A stretch of 64,000 nt of DNA, taken from positions 8,246,001-8,310,000 of the forward strand of contig NZ_CP136624.1 of assembly GCF_032917945.1 (NCBI RefSeq). Reading direction: 5' to 3'. This document shows positions 17,759-26,138 of this stretch, piece by piece. The notes beneath the pieces were generated by a model. The model saw nothing but the letters and a program-made list of their open reading frames with translations, ran no database searches and had not been told where the DNA came from. This DNA comes from Bradyrhizobium sp. sBnM-33 (GTDB lineage Bacteria > Pseudomonadota > Alphaproteobacteria > Rhizobiales > Xanthobacteraceae). The first letter of the stretch is position 1, and each line of letters begins with the position of its first letter. The translations under genes and the position numbers were made by a program.

Positions 17759-17914
17759 ATGCCGGCGAGCCTCCCCGTGCGCCCGCGCTGGCGCAGCGCC
17801 GTCACGACCGTCCTCCTGGTCATGATCTCGGTCATGATCGTCAGGGACATTCTCGTGCGTCGCTGGACCGCCGGCGCGCCGCCGGCCTCCGACCTCACCC
17901 GGCATTCCCGGTGA
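17759..17914 (+). CDS. Single-helix membrane microprotein
   Basis: A 51-residue frame starts 4 bases after the acetyltransferase stop, which suggests translational coupling. It has a basic start (VRPRWRSA), one hydrophobic helix (VTTVLLVMISVMIV), then RDILVRRW and a polar tail. The charge arrangement suits a small inner-membrane protein. No family is recognised. GC composition and codon use look like those of neighbouring genes, but its short length limits certainty. Confidence 0.5.
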   Translation: MPASLPVRPRWRSAVTTVLLVMISVMIVRDILVRRWTAGAPPASDLTRHSR

Positions 17915-18013
17915 CGTCGCCAGGGGTTGCGCGCGCCGGGGAAAAGCCCTTAAACCGCGCCCATCCCGCCGCCGGATTATTCCCCCAGGATCGTTCCCAA
18001 GACCGAGGTTCCG

Positions 18014-18403
18014 ATGCCCCGCCGCCTGATTTCCACCGGCTCGCCGTTCGAGAAGACCGCCGGCTACAGCCGCGCCGTCATCGACGGCGATTTCGCCTTT
18101 GTCGCCGGCACCACTGGCTACGACTACACGACCATGGTGATTCCGGCCGATATCACGAGTCAGGCCCGCAACTGCTTTGGCAATATCGAGGCGGCGCTCA
18201 AGGAGGGCGGATTTGCGATGGCCGACATCGTCCGCGCCACCTACTACATCACCGACATTGCCGAGGCGGACGCCTTCTTTGCGGTCTGCGGCGAAGTTTT
18301 TGGCGAGATCCGTCCGGCCACAACCCTGCTCGTCGTCGCCGGGCTCTATAAGCCCGAGATGAAGATCGAAATCGAAGTGACCGCCAAGCGCCGCACCGCC
18401 TGA
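18014..18403 (+). CDS. RidA family protein
   Basis: A 129-residue protein of the RidA/YjgF/UK114 fold, which hydrolyses reactive enamine/imine intermediates released by PLP enzymes. Family features include GYSRAVIDGDFAFVAGTTGYD, the trimer-forming core QARNCFGNIEAALKEGG, and the C-terminal IRPATTLLVVAGL. The usual arginine of the active site matches the R of EIRPATT. GAGG lies 5 bases before the ATG. It stands between ornithine decarboxylase and homospermidine synthase, so protection of PLP chemistry in this pathway is plausible. Confidence 0.9.
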   Translation: MPRRLISTGSPFEKTAGYSRAVIDGDFAFVAGTTGYDYTTMVIPADITSQARNCFGNIEAALKEGGFAMADIVRATYYITDIAEADAFFAVCGEVFGEIRPATTLLVVAGLYKPEMKIEIEVTAKRRTA

Positions 18404-18444
18404 TCCCTCCATTCCCACGAATTTCTGTTTCCGGAGACCGACTG

Positions 18445-19875
18445 ATGAACGCACTCGCAAAAATTCACGCGAAAGTCACTGGCCCCATCGTGATGATCGG
18501 CTTCGGTTCGATCGGCAAGGGCACGCTGCCCTTGATCGAGCGCCATTTCGACTATGACAAGTCGCGCTTCGTCATCATCGATCCGCATGAGGATGGCGAG
18601 CTCGCCAAGAAACACGGCGTGCGCTTCATCAAGCAAGCCGTGACCCGCGACAATTATCGCGAATTCCTGATCCCGCTGCTCACCGAAGGCGGCGGCCAGG
18701 GATTCTGCGTCAACCTCTCCGTCGACACCTCCTCGGTCGACATCATGACCATGTGCCGGGAGATCGGCGCGCTCTACATCGATACCGTGGTGGAGCCCTG
18801 GGCCGGTTTCTATTTCGACAAGAACATCGGTCCCGAAAAGCGCTCCAACTACGCCCTGCGCGAGACCTTGCTCGCCGCCAAGCACAAGAGCCCGGGCGGC
18901 ACCACCGCCGTCTCCACCTGCGGTGCCAATCCCGGCATGGTATCCTGGTTCGTCAAGCAGGCGCTGCTCGATATCGCTCGAGATACCAACACGCCCTTCA
19001 ACGAGCCGAAGAGCCGCGAGGGTTGGGGTCAGCTCGCGCAGAAGCTCGGCGTCAAAGGCATCCACATCGCCGAGCGCGACACCCAGCGCTCCAGGAATCC
19101 GAAGCCGATGAACGTGTTCGTCAACACCTGGTCGGTGGAAGGGTTCGTGTCCGAAGGCATGCAGCCGGCCGAGCTCGGCTGGGGCACCCATGAGAAATGG
19201 ATACCGGAGAACGGCCGCCGGCACACCGAAGGCTGCGGTGCGGCGATCTATCTGCTGCAGCCGGGCGCCAACACCCGCGTGCGCTCATGGTGCCCGACGC
19301 CGGGGCCGCAATACGGCTTCCTCGTCACCCACAACGAGTCGATCTCGATTGCGGACTATTTCACGCTACGCGATGGCAGCGAGGTGATCTATCGCCCGAC
19401 CTGCCACTACGCGTACCATCCAGCCAACGACGCCGTGCTGTCGCTGCACGAGATTTTCGGCGCGACCGGCAAGATGCAGCCGAGCTGGCACATTCTGGAC
19501 GAGCACGAGGTCGTCGATGGCATCGACGAGCTCGGCGTGCTCCTCTACGGCCACAGCAAGAACGCCTATTGGTACGGCTCGCAACTCTCGATCGAGGAGA
19601 CCCGCCTCGTCGCGCCTTACCAGAACGCGACCGGCATGCAGGTGTCATCCGCCGTGCTGGCCGGTATGGTGTGGGCGCTGGAGAATCCCACCGCTGGGAT
19701 CGTCGAGGCCGACGAAATGGACTTCCGCCGCTGCCTCGAAATCCAGATGCCCTATCTCGGCCCGGTAAAGGGCTACTACACCGATTGGACACCGCTGTCG
19801 GACCGGCCGGGGCTGTTCCCGGAAGACATCGACGCCTCGGATCCCTGGCAGTTCAGGAACGTGCTGGTGCGGTAA
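18445..19875 (+). CDS. hss: Homospermidine synthase
   Basis: A 476-residue NAD-dependent enzyme that joins two putrescines (or putrescine plus spermidine) into sym-homospermidine, the main polyamine of many rhizobia. The Rossmann motif VMIGFGSIGKGTLPL opens the protein. The family blocks TVVEPWAGFYFDKN, STCGANPGMVSWFVKQAL, WGTHEKWIPENG and YRPTCHYAYHP follow in order. Length is standard. GGAGA lies 8 bases before the ATG, and the RidA stop is 42 bases upstream, so the two are probably co-transcribed. Together with the decarboxylase at 15883 it gives a short ornithine-to-homospermidine route. Confidence 0.95.
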   Translation: MNALAKIHAKVTGPIVMIGFGSIGKGTLPLIERHFDYDKSRFVIIDPHEDGELAKKHGVRFIKQAVTRDNYREFLIPLLTEGGGQGFCVNLSVDTSSVDIMTMCREIGALYIDTVVEPWAGFYFDKNIGPEKRSNYALRETLLAAKHKSPGGTTAVSTCGANPGMVSWFVKQALLDIARDTNTPFNEPKSREGWGQLAQKLGVKGIHIAERDTQRSRNPKPMNVFVNTWSVEGFVSEGMQPAELGWGTHEKWIPENGRRHTEGCGAAIYLLQPGANTRVRSWCPTPGPQYGFLVTHNESISIADYFTLRDGSEVIYRPTCHYAYHPANDAVLSLHEIFGATGKMQPSWHILDEHEVVDGIDELGVLLYGHSKNAYWYGSQLSIEETRLVAPYQNATGMQVSSAVLAGMVWALENPTAGIVEADEMDFRRCLEIQMPYLGPVKGYYTDWTPLSDRPGLFPEDIDASDPWQFRNVLVR

Positions 19876-19990
19876 CCGCGCCGGCACGGTAAAGGCCGGC
19901 GAGGCGATACGACGGCCATTGTCGAACTCGAGGTGCGGCTGATAGAGTGCACAACCAAAACGTGATGCTCTTACAGCCGCGCCGGTGACC

Positions 19991-20980
19991 ATGAGCCGAA
20001 ATTCAATTGCAGCTCGCTCCACGCGGCTGAAAAACGCAGGCGCAGCGATCGCCCTGATGATCTCATCGCTAAGCCCCGGCGTCGCTTTCGCGGCCGGCGA
20101 CGGATGCATGGCGAGCTACTACCGCAGCAAATCGCCGGTCTGTATCGACGACACGCTGGCGCAGCTCCGGCAAACGGCCACAAGCGGGCGGGCCGATCCC
20201 AACACCATCATCGGCTTCCTCGGCGAACTGTTCAGGAGTTCTCCGCAGGAGCGCGAACGCCTTCTCAAGGCCGAGTCCTCGGATTACGTGAAGTCGGTCG
20301 ATATCATCAGCCTCTACAGGGCGGGCCTGCCCGACGAGGCGCAGAAGTTTGCCGCCGCCAACAGTCTTTCCGGCCTGTCGGACAGACTGCGGGCGGCGCG
20401 GATGCCGCCGCTGGACGCCGTAACACCGTCCTCCACGCCGGCCGACAATGACTTGCTGATCGGCGCTTATATGGCATCCGGCAACACGGCGCATATCCGG
20501 CGAATTCTCGACAATTATTCCAGCGCCGACGACGGCATGGCCAGTGACGGCTTGCGCGTCGGATTCATGATGAGCAAATTCGGTCCCGGTCTCGCGCCGA
20601 AAGGACGCGACAGTGTCACGAGCAAGGTCGCCTGCGCCAAATACGATTGCAAAGCGGACAAGTCGAAATTCCTTCGGGTCATGACATTGGGGACGGCGAT
20701 GTGGTCTCTGCAATCGCTGTCGGCGCAGGACGACGGCATCAAGAAGACGCTGTCCGAGTTCTTTTCCCGCGATGCGCGCCTCAAGAATCTGTTCGCCGCG
20801 GAGCAGGCTGCTTTCGGAAACTACCTGACGGCGATCCTATTCGTGTCGACTTTCCAGAAAGATGGCGCCGGCGCGGACCAGGACCAGGCCTACGAGCTGA
20901 TGAGCAAATCCGCGTCTATCTACGAGCGTTTCGGTTCGGGCAAGGAGGCGTTCGAACCGTTCATGAACCTGAAGAAGTAG
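19991..20980 (+). CDS. Exported protein of unknown function
   Basis: A 329-residue protein with a signal peptide (AGAAIALMISSLSPGVAFAAGDGC, probable cut after AFA). The mature part is mostly helical, with polar helices such as RADPNTIIGFLGELFRSS, SSDYVKSVDIISLYRAG and RRILDNYSSADDGMASDG. The cysteine pairs C...C near the mature start and CAKYDC in the middle may form disulphides. I do not recognise a family. The ATG at 19991 is taken over a GTG at 19985. It is a single gene between homospermidine synthase and a small lipoprotein. Confidence 0.6.
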   Translation: MSRNSIAARSTRLKNAGAAIALMISSLSPGVAFAAGDGCMASYYRSKSPVCIDDTLAQLRQTATSGRADPNTIIGFLGELFRSSPQERERLLKAESSDYVKSVDIISLYRAGLPDEAQKFAAANSLSGLSDRLRAARMPPLDAVTPSSTPADNDLLIGAYMASGNTAHIRRILDNYSSADDGMASDGLRVGFMMSKFGPGLAPKGRDSVTSKVACAKYDCKADKSKFLRVMTLGTAMWSLQSLSAQDDGIKKTLSEFFSRDARLKNLFAAEQAAFGNYLTAILFVSTFQKDGAGADQDQAYELMSKSASIYERFGSGKEAFEPFMNLKK

Positions 20981-21209
20981 CGGGCCCGACGAGAGCAGCC
21001 GCATGAAGGTGCAAGCCGCTCAGCGGCTCCCTTTGCTGCGCTGCACATCGCCGTGTGCAGTCACATGCGGCGGGTAGAAGTGGGCACGGAACCAGCGCCT
21101 CGTAACATTCGCTTAACTCAATCGCGCCATCCTGAGGGGATGATTTCTGCGAGGGCCTCGGCCGTCGCCAAGCTGTTTGAGCGACGGCTCCCTCGGTGGA
21201 GCGAGCAAC

Positions 21210-21437
21210 ATGCGCAGCATCATTGCCATCGTGCTGTCGGCAGCGGCACTGGCGTCGTGCACGCCCGAGAGCAGCAGCAATGCTGACGTGACGGGCTCGA
21301 TCGACAATTGCGCACGCAAGCTTTACAGCCAGTACAATCCCAAGGACAAAAAGCAGTGCGTCGCGGTATGCATCGCCTGCGAGCGTGGCGTCATGACGAC
21401 CTGCTCGACCGCCTGCACGCTCAGGGGCGCACAATAA
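21210..21437 (+). CDS. Small cysteine-rich lipoprotein
   Basis: A 75-residue precursor: MRSIIAIVLSAAALASC is a lipoprotein signal with lipobox LASC, so the mature protein starts at that cysteine and is lipid-anchored. The mature part carries six further cysteines, including CIAC and the CSTAC pattern near the end, which may form disulphides or bind metal. GGAG lies 9 bases before the ATG. A longer frame from 21177 has no signal-like start. No known family is recognised. Confidence 0.65.
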   Translation: MRSIIAIVLSAAALASCTPESSSNADVTGSIDNCARKLYSQYNPKDKKQCVAVCIACERGVMTTCSTACTLRGAQ

Positions 21438-21474
21438 TCGCGCACAATAATCGTATGGCTATGGCGCGGCGGCG

Positions 21475-22212
21475 TCACGCAACGCCGCCGAGATAGAGCC
21501 GCTTGACGATATCGTTGGCCTTCAATTCATCGACCGACTGCGCAGCTACCGCGATCTCGCCGTGGACGATGATGTAGCCGCGGTCGGCGATCCGGATCGC
21601 CTGGTTGAAATTCTGCTCCGCCATCAGCACCGTCAACCCAACACGCTGCTTGAGCTCGCCGATCTTGGCAATGGTCTGCGATACCAACAGCGGCGACAGC
21701 CCGACAGACGGCTCGTCGATCAAGAGCAGCCGCGGCGACGACATCAGCGCGCGCGCAATCGCCAGCATCTGCTGCTGCCCGCCGGACATGGTGCCAGCGA
21801 GCTGACTACGTCGCTCCTTCAGCACCGGAAACGTGTCGAAGACGAGCGCGAGATTCTGCTGGATGGCGCTGCGGGCCATTCTCCTGAACGCGCCGAGCAT
21901 CAGGTTTTCCGTCACCGTCAGCTTGGGAAACAGCCGCCGCCCCTCCGGCACCAGCGCCACGCCGAGATCGACGATCGCCTCGGGCGAAAGTCTTGTCAGG
22001 TCATGCGCCACGCCGTCGATCGAGAGCGCAAGCCGGCCGCTGTCCGGGCGCACCAGGCCCATGACGCACTTCATCAGCGTGCTCTTGCCGTTGCCGTTGG
22101 TGCCGAGCAAAGCCACGGTCTCGCCGGCCTCGACATGCAGTGTGACGCCGCGCAGCGCCTTGACGGCCCCGTAGCCGGCATCGAGGCCTTCGATGGCAAG
22201 GCTAAGTGCCAA
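21475..22212 (-). CDS. Branched-chain-type ABC transporter ATP-binding protein (LivF-like)
   Basis: A 245-residue ABC ATPase of the LivF group. Walker A is LLGTNGNGKST, the signature is TMSGGQQQMLAIARAL, and Walker B is LLLIDEPSVGLSP. It is the second of two ATPases in this importer, and its start overlaps the upstream LivG-like gene by 11 bases. It is the last gene of a minus-strand set: dioxygenase, binding protein, two permeases, two ATPases. The transporter type serves branched-chain amino acids, amides or aromatic acids. The dioxygenase context favours an aromatic substrate. Confidence 0.92.
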   Translation of the reverse strand: MALSLAIEGLDAGYGAVKALRGVTLHVEAGETVALLGTNGNGKSTLMKCVMGLVRPDSGRLALSIDGVAHDLTRLSPEAIVDLGVALVPEGRRLFPKLTVTENLMLGAFRRMARSAIQQNLALVFDTFPVLKERRSQLAGTMSGGQQQMLAIARALMSSPRLLLIDEPSVGLSPLLVSQTIAKIGELKQRVGLTVLMAEQNFNQAIRIADRGYIIVHGEIAVAAQSVDELKANDIVKRLYLGGVA

Positions 22213-22936
22213 GGTAGGCCTCCTGCACCCGCTTGTTGGCCATCACCTCGCCGGGCGAGCCGAGCGCGATGATCTTTCCGGCGTCGAGACACATCACCCG
22301 TTCGGAGAAACGCATCACCGCCTGCATGATGTGCTCGATCATGATGATGGTGATGTCTTCCTCGCCAAGGCTGATCAAGAGATCCAGCACCTCGTCGACC
22401 TCGGAGGACGACAGCCCGGCCATTGCCTCGTCCGAAATCAGAAGCTTCGGGCGAACCGCCATCGCGCGGGCGAGCTCCATCTTGCGCAGCTCCACCTGGC
22501 TCAGCGTATTGCTTGGCGCCGCCGCCTTCGAGGCGAGTCCCATCCGCGTCAGGATCGACATCGCGACGTCTTCCTCCGGCAAGCGCGAATCGATCGAAGC
22601 GAAGTCGAGCCCGACCATGAGGTTTTCCAGCACGGTCATGCTCCGGAACGGCCGCGGAATCTGGAAGCTGCGGGCGATGCCGCGGCGCGCGCGCAAGTGC
22701 GGCGGCAATTGCGTGATGTCCTCGCCGCAGAACACCACGCTGCCGGCCTGAGGCTTCAACGCCCCGGAGATGCAGTTGATCAGCGTGGTCTTGCCCGAGC
22801 CGTTCGGGCCGATCAGGCCGAACCGTTCGCCCTTGCTGATGTCGACGCTGATATTGTCGAGCGCGGTGAAGCCGCCGAAGGTCTTTGTTAGGGTTCCCAC
22901 TTGCAGCAGGGGTGCATCGGCGGCTGCTGTATTCAT
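22202..22936 (-). CDS. Branched-chain-type ABC transporter ATP-binding protein (LivG-like)
   Basis: A 244-residue ABC ATPase of the LivG group. Walker A is LIGPNGSGKTTLIN, the signature region is LSQVELRKMELARAMA (a degenerate LSxxE form), and Walker B is LLISDEAMAGLSS. The usual LivG Walker B ends in DEP; here it is DEA, a small departure that still keeps the catalytic glutamate. Its start overlaps the LivM-like permease stop by 4 bases (ATGA), showing coupled translation. Confidence 0.92.
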   Translation of the reverse strand: MNTAAADAPLLQVGTLTKTFGGFTALDNISVDISKGERFGLIGPNGSGKTTLINCISGALKPQAGSVVFCGEDITQLPPHLRARRGIARSFQIPRPFRSMTVLENLMVGLDFASIDSRLPEEDVAMSILTRMGLASKAAAPSNTLSQVELRKMELARAMAVRPKLLISDEAMAGLSSSEVDEVLDLLISLGEEDITIIMIEHIMQAVMRFSERVMCLDAGKIIALGSPGEVMANKRVQEAYLGT

Positions 22937-23898
22937 TGCTTGCCTCCCGCGCGCAGACGATAGCGCGGCCGCAACAGCCCAATGATGCCCTTCGGCGCGC
23001 TGACCACGAACAGCACCAGCATGATGCCGAGCACCAGCACGTTGACCTCAGAGGAGATGGTCACGGCGAGAAGCTGCTGCGTCGAGCCGAGCAGGATGGC
23101 GCCGAGCACCGGGCCGATCCAGTGCGCGGTGCCGCCGATCAGCGCCATTGCCAACGCCGACACCGAGTAGCTCAGGTTGAACGCCGAGGATGGATCGGCA
23201 TATTGCAGGTACATGGCGGCGGGCGCGCCGGCCGCGGAGATCAGCCCGCCCGAGATCATGCAGGCGATCAGTTTCAGCTTCAAGGTCGGCACGCCCGTGC
23301 ATTCGGCCGCAAGCTCGTCGTCCCTGAGCGCCTGCAGGCCGCGGCCGATCCGGGAATTCTGGATGTAGCGCGCGATCGCAACGGCGATGACCGCCAGGAT
23401 GGCCTGCACGAAGAACAGCATCTTCACGTAGCTGTCGAACGGCGCCATCACCGGCGGCCGCTGGATCTGGATGCCGGCCGCGCCGCCGACGAACCGCCAA
23501 TTCATCACAAAAGTCTCGATGATGATCGCGAGCGCAATCGTCGCGATCGAGAAGAAGATGCCGCGCATCCGCAAGGTGAGGAGACCAACGCCAAAGCCGA
23601 GCGTCATGCCGACGACGGCGGCGGCGGCGATCTGCACCACGAGCGGCGCGCCCGTCGCCTTGAACAAGGCTACCGCCGTGTAGACGCCGACGCCGAAAAA
23701 CGCGTTAGTGCCGAAATTGACGTAACCGGCGTAGCCGCCCAGAATGCTCCAGGCAACCGCAAGCGCGATGAACTGCAGGATGACGTAGCCGGCAAAGAAC
23801 GGATACTCGTTGCGGACGATCTGCGTCATCGCCAACACGGCGACCAGGAAGACGGCGACGGCGGCCCAGAATGCGATGCTGTGGCTGCGCTTGTTCAT
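22933..23898 (-). CDS. Branched-chain-type ABC transporter permease (LivM-like)
   Basis: A 321-residue membrane protein with 8-10 hydrophobic helices. LivM features include GYAGYVNFGTNAFFGVGVYTAV and the GLQALRDDELAAECTGVP coupling segment that contacts the ATPase. It ends with VSAPKGIIGLLRPRYRLR. The ATG at 23898 overlaps the upstream LivH-like stop by 4 bases. The open frame extends further upstream, but that part is a shadow of the LivH gene. Confidence 0.92.
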   Translation of the reverse strand: MNKRSHSIAFWAAVAVFLVAVLAMTQIVRNEYPFFAGYVILQFIALAVAWSILGGYAGYVNFGTNAFFGVGVYTAVALFKATGAPLVVQIAAAAVVGMTLGFGVGLLTLRMRGIFFSIATIALAIIIETFVMNWRFVGGAAGIQIQRPPVMAPFDSYVKMLFFVQAILAVIAVAIARYIQNSRIGRGLQALRDDELAAECTGVPTLKLKLIACMISGGLISAAGAPAAMYLQYADPSSAFNLSYSVSALAMALIGGTAHWIGPVLGAILLGSTQQLLAVTISSEVNVLVLGIMLVLFVVSAPKGIIGLLRPRYRLRAGGKQ

Positions 23899-24761
23899 CG
23901 GCCGAGCAGACCTTGCGGCCGGACGGCGAGCACGCCGAGCAGCATTGCGAACGAGATCGCCGGCGCCCAGGAGGCGCCGAACAAGGTCAGCACGATGGAT
24001 TCGGCGACGCCAAGGATGATGGCGGCGATCAGCGTGCCGCTGATGCTGCCGAGCCCGGCCATGACGACGACGCAGAAGGTCCGCCCGATATAGGCGCGAT
24101 CGAGCGTCGGCTCGACCGGCGCCACGATGATCAAGAGCGCGCCGGCGATGCCGAGCACGGCGGTGGCGATGCCGAAGGCAAATTGCTTGATGCGGACCGG
24201 ATTGGCGCCCATCAGCCGCAGCGCTTCCTCGTCCTGCGCAACCGCGCGGATCGCACGGCCCATGAAGGTTTTCGACAGATACACGGCAAGTAGCACCGTC
24301 AGCGCCAACGCCACCGCGAAAGCGACCAGTTGCCGGATCGGTATCCGAAACTCGCCAAACCGCCACGACTTGCCGATATAGGTCGCGGAAACCGAGCGCT
24401 GGTCGACGCCGAATTGCAGGATGATCAACACCTCGATGATGAAGGCGATGCCGAAGAAGAAGGCGATGCCGCGGACGGCCGCATCACTGCCGCGCCGCTC
24501 GAAGGTTTCGTAGTAGACGCGGTAGGCCAGCAGGCCGAACACGAAAAACAGCGGCGTGAGCGCGAGCCCCGCGAGCAGCGGGTCGATTTCGTAGCTCTCG
24601 TTGAGTTGGTACACGCCGTAGGAGGCCAGCACCAGGAACGCCGGATGCGCGACATGGGGAACGTCGAGAAGTCCGAATGAGACGGACAAGCCGACGCTGA
24701 CGGCTGCATAGAAGCAGCCGAGCAGCACCCCGAGCACCACTGCGCCAAGCAGCAGGTCCAT
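23895..24761 (-). CDS. Branched-chain-type ABC transporter permease (LivH-like)
   Basis: A 288-residue permease with about eight transmembrane helices. LivH-like features are VSFGLLDVPHVAHPAFLVLA near the start, the coupling motif GRAIRAVAQDEEALRLMGAN, and VVMAGLGSISGTLIAAIILG. The start is the ATG at 24761; a TTG three codons upstream is also possible, and neither has a strong ribosome-binding site. It lies 51 bases after the binding-protein stop and overlaps the LivM-like gene by 4 bases. Confidence 0.9.
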   Translation of the reverse strand: MDLLLGAVVLGVLLGCFYAAVSVGLSVSFGLLDVPHVAHPAFLVLASYGVYQLNESYEIDPLLAGLALTPLFFVFGLLAYRVYYETFERRGSDAAVRGIAFFFGIAFIIEVLIILQFGVDQRSVSATYIGKSWRFGEFRIPIRQLVAFAVALALTVLLAVYLSKTFMGRAIRAVAQDEEALRLMGANPVRIKQFAFGIATAVLGIAGALLIIVAPVEPTLDRAYIGRTFCVVVMAGLGSISGTLIAAIILGVAESIVLTLFGASWAPAISFAMLLGVLAVRPQGLLGR

Positions 24762-24812
24762 CGAAAACAAATTTAGATCCCCCTCGGCTCCGAGCCGGAA
24801 AAGCCACGAGGC

Positions 24813-26057
24813 CTAGTTGCGTGCCGCCTCGAAGGGACTGATGAGTTCTCCGGTTCTCAATTTATCAGGGAAGAGAATCACCTGCTTGCCGGAGGAGCGG
24901 AACTGTTCGATATCCTTATCCTTCACACCGCGGAACTGGGCCTGCAGCGTCGCCGTTTCCTTGCGCTCGCCATCGGCTGAAAAAGCGATCGGCCCGACGA
25001 TGGTCTTGTGCTCGTTCTCGCGCAGGTATTTGGCAATAGCCTTCTGATCGAGCGACTTGGTCGCGCCGACCGCCGCCTCGATCATCTGGCCCATCGCATA
25101 GCCGAACGGCGCCAGATAATAGCCGAGCGGATCGACCTTGGCTTCGATGGCACGCTTGGTGTACTTGTCGAAAAATTCCTTGGTGCCGTCGAAATACATG
25201 CTCTTTTCCGGCAGCCAGGTATTGTAGTTCACGACGCCGTTGAGCAGCGAGCCGAGGTTCGCCATCACGGCTGCAAATTGCAGGCCGACCATGCCGCCGC
25301 CGAAAATCTTGACGCTGTCGCCGATCCCGATCTCGTTCACGGCGCGCAGGATGCCGGCCGAATCCGGCGGATAGGATGCGACATAGACGATGTCGGGCTT
25401 GGCCGCCTTCAGCGCGCGAATGATCGACGAAAATTCAACGGTGTTCGGCGGGTAGACCTGATCGAAAACGATCGGGATATTGCGCTTCTTGGCGACGTCC
25501 CGCGCGGTGAGCGCGAGGTTCTGGGCGAATTCCTGATCCGCCGTTAACAGCGCCATGTTCTTGCCGCCGGCCTTTTGCGCCAGATCGAGGAACGAGGCCG
25601 CCCAACTATCGGCCGGCCCCCACGGCGCGTTGTTGAACCACATGTCGTGGCCGACCTTGCTGTTCACCTGGAACGAGAAATTGCCCATCAGCAGCAGGCC
25701 GCGCTGCTTGACGAACGGCATGATCGGCGCGGTCGGCACAGTTGCATAGGGCGCGAACAGGAGATCGACCTTGTCGACGTCGACCAGCTTGGCGTAGATC
25801 GCCGGCGTCTCCGATGCGCTCGACTTGTCGTCATAGACGACCAGTTCGACCTTGCGGCCGAGCAGCCCTCCCTTGGCATTGACGTCGTCGCGCCAGATCT
25901 CGATGCCGAGCAGCGACGCCTTGCCGCCGCCAGCGAGGCCGCCGGTCTGCGGCATCGACATGCCGATCTTGATCGGCGGCTGCTGGGCAAGAACGCTCGA
26001 CCCGTGCCCAACCACCGCAACAGCCATTGCGCCGCCCAGGAATGTTCTGCGTTTCAT
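24813..26057 (-). CDS. ABC transporter substrate-binding protein (LivK-like)
   Basis: The 414-residue precursor has a signal MKRRTFLGGAMAVAVVGHGSS ending at VLAQ, with paired arginines that resemble a Tat signal. The mature part is a type I periplasmic binding fold: IKIGMSMPQTGGLAGGGKAS, GIEIWRDDVNAKGGLLGRKV, VYDDKSSASETPAIY and GGGMVGLQFAAVM. These are hallmarks of the branched-chain/aromatic-acid binding group. It heads the transporter genes and follows the dioxygenase by 81 bases on the same strand. The ligand is not determined by sequence; aromatic acids are the leading idea. Confidence 0.9.
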   Translation of the reverse strand: MKRRTFLGGAMAVAVVGHGSSVLAQQPPIKIGMSMPQTGGLAGGGKASLLGIEIWRDDVNAKGGLLGRKVELVVYDDKSSASETPAIYAKLVDVDKVDLLFAPYATVPTAPIMPFVKQRGLLLMGNFSFQVNSKVGHDMWFNNAPWGPADSWAASFLDLAQKAGGKNMALLTADQEFAQNLALTARDVAKKRNIPIVFDQVYPPNTVEFSSIIRALKAAKPDIVYVASYPPDSAGILRAVNEIGIGDSVKIFGGGMVGLQFAAVMANLGSLLNGVVNYNTWLPEKSMYFDGTKEFFDKYTKRAIEAKVDPLGYYLAPFGYAMGQMIEAAVGATKSLDQKAIAKYLRENEHKTIVGPIAFSADGERKETATLQAQFRGVKDKDIEQFRSSGKQVILFPDKLRTGELISPFEAARN

Positions 26058-26138
26058 CGATTCCCCCTATGTCGTTGTGTTTCTGCGTGCGCCGGATCTT
26101 CGCCCGGCTGCGGTGAAGTGGATCGTATCAGGCTCGGG

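Noticed and set aside
15619..17898. 759-codon minus-strand frame
   Set aside because: It lies antisense to ornithine decarboxylase and the acetyltransferase and has low-complexity composition.
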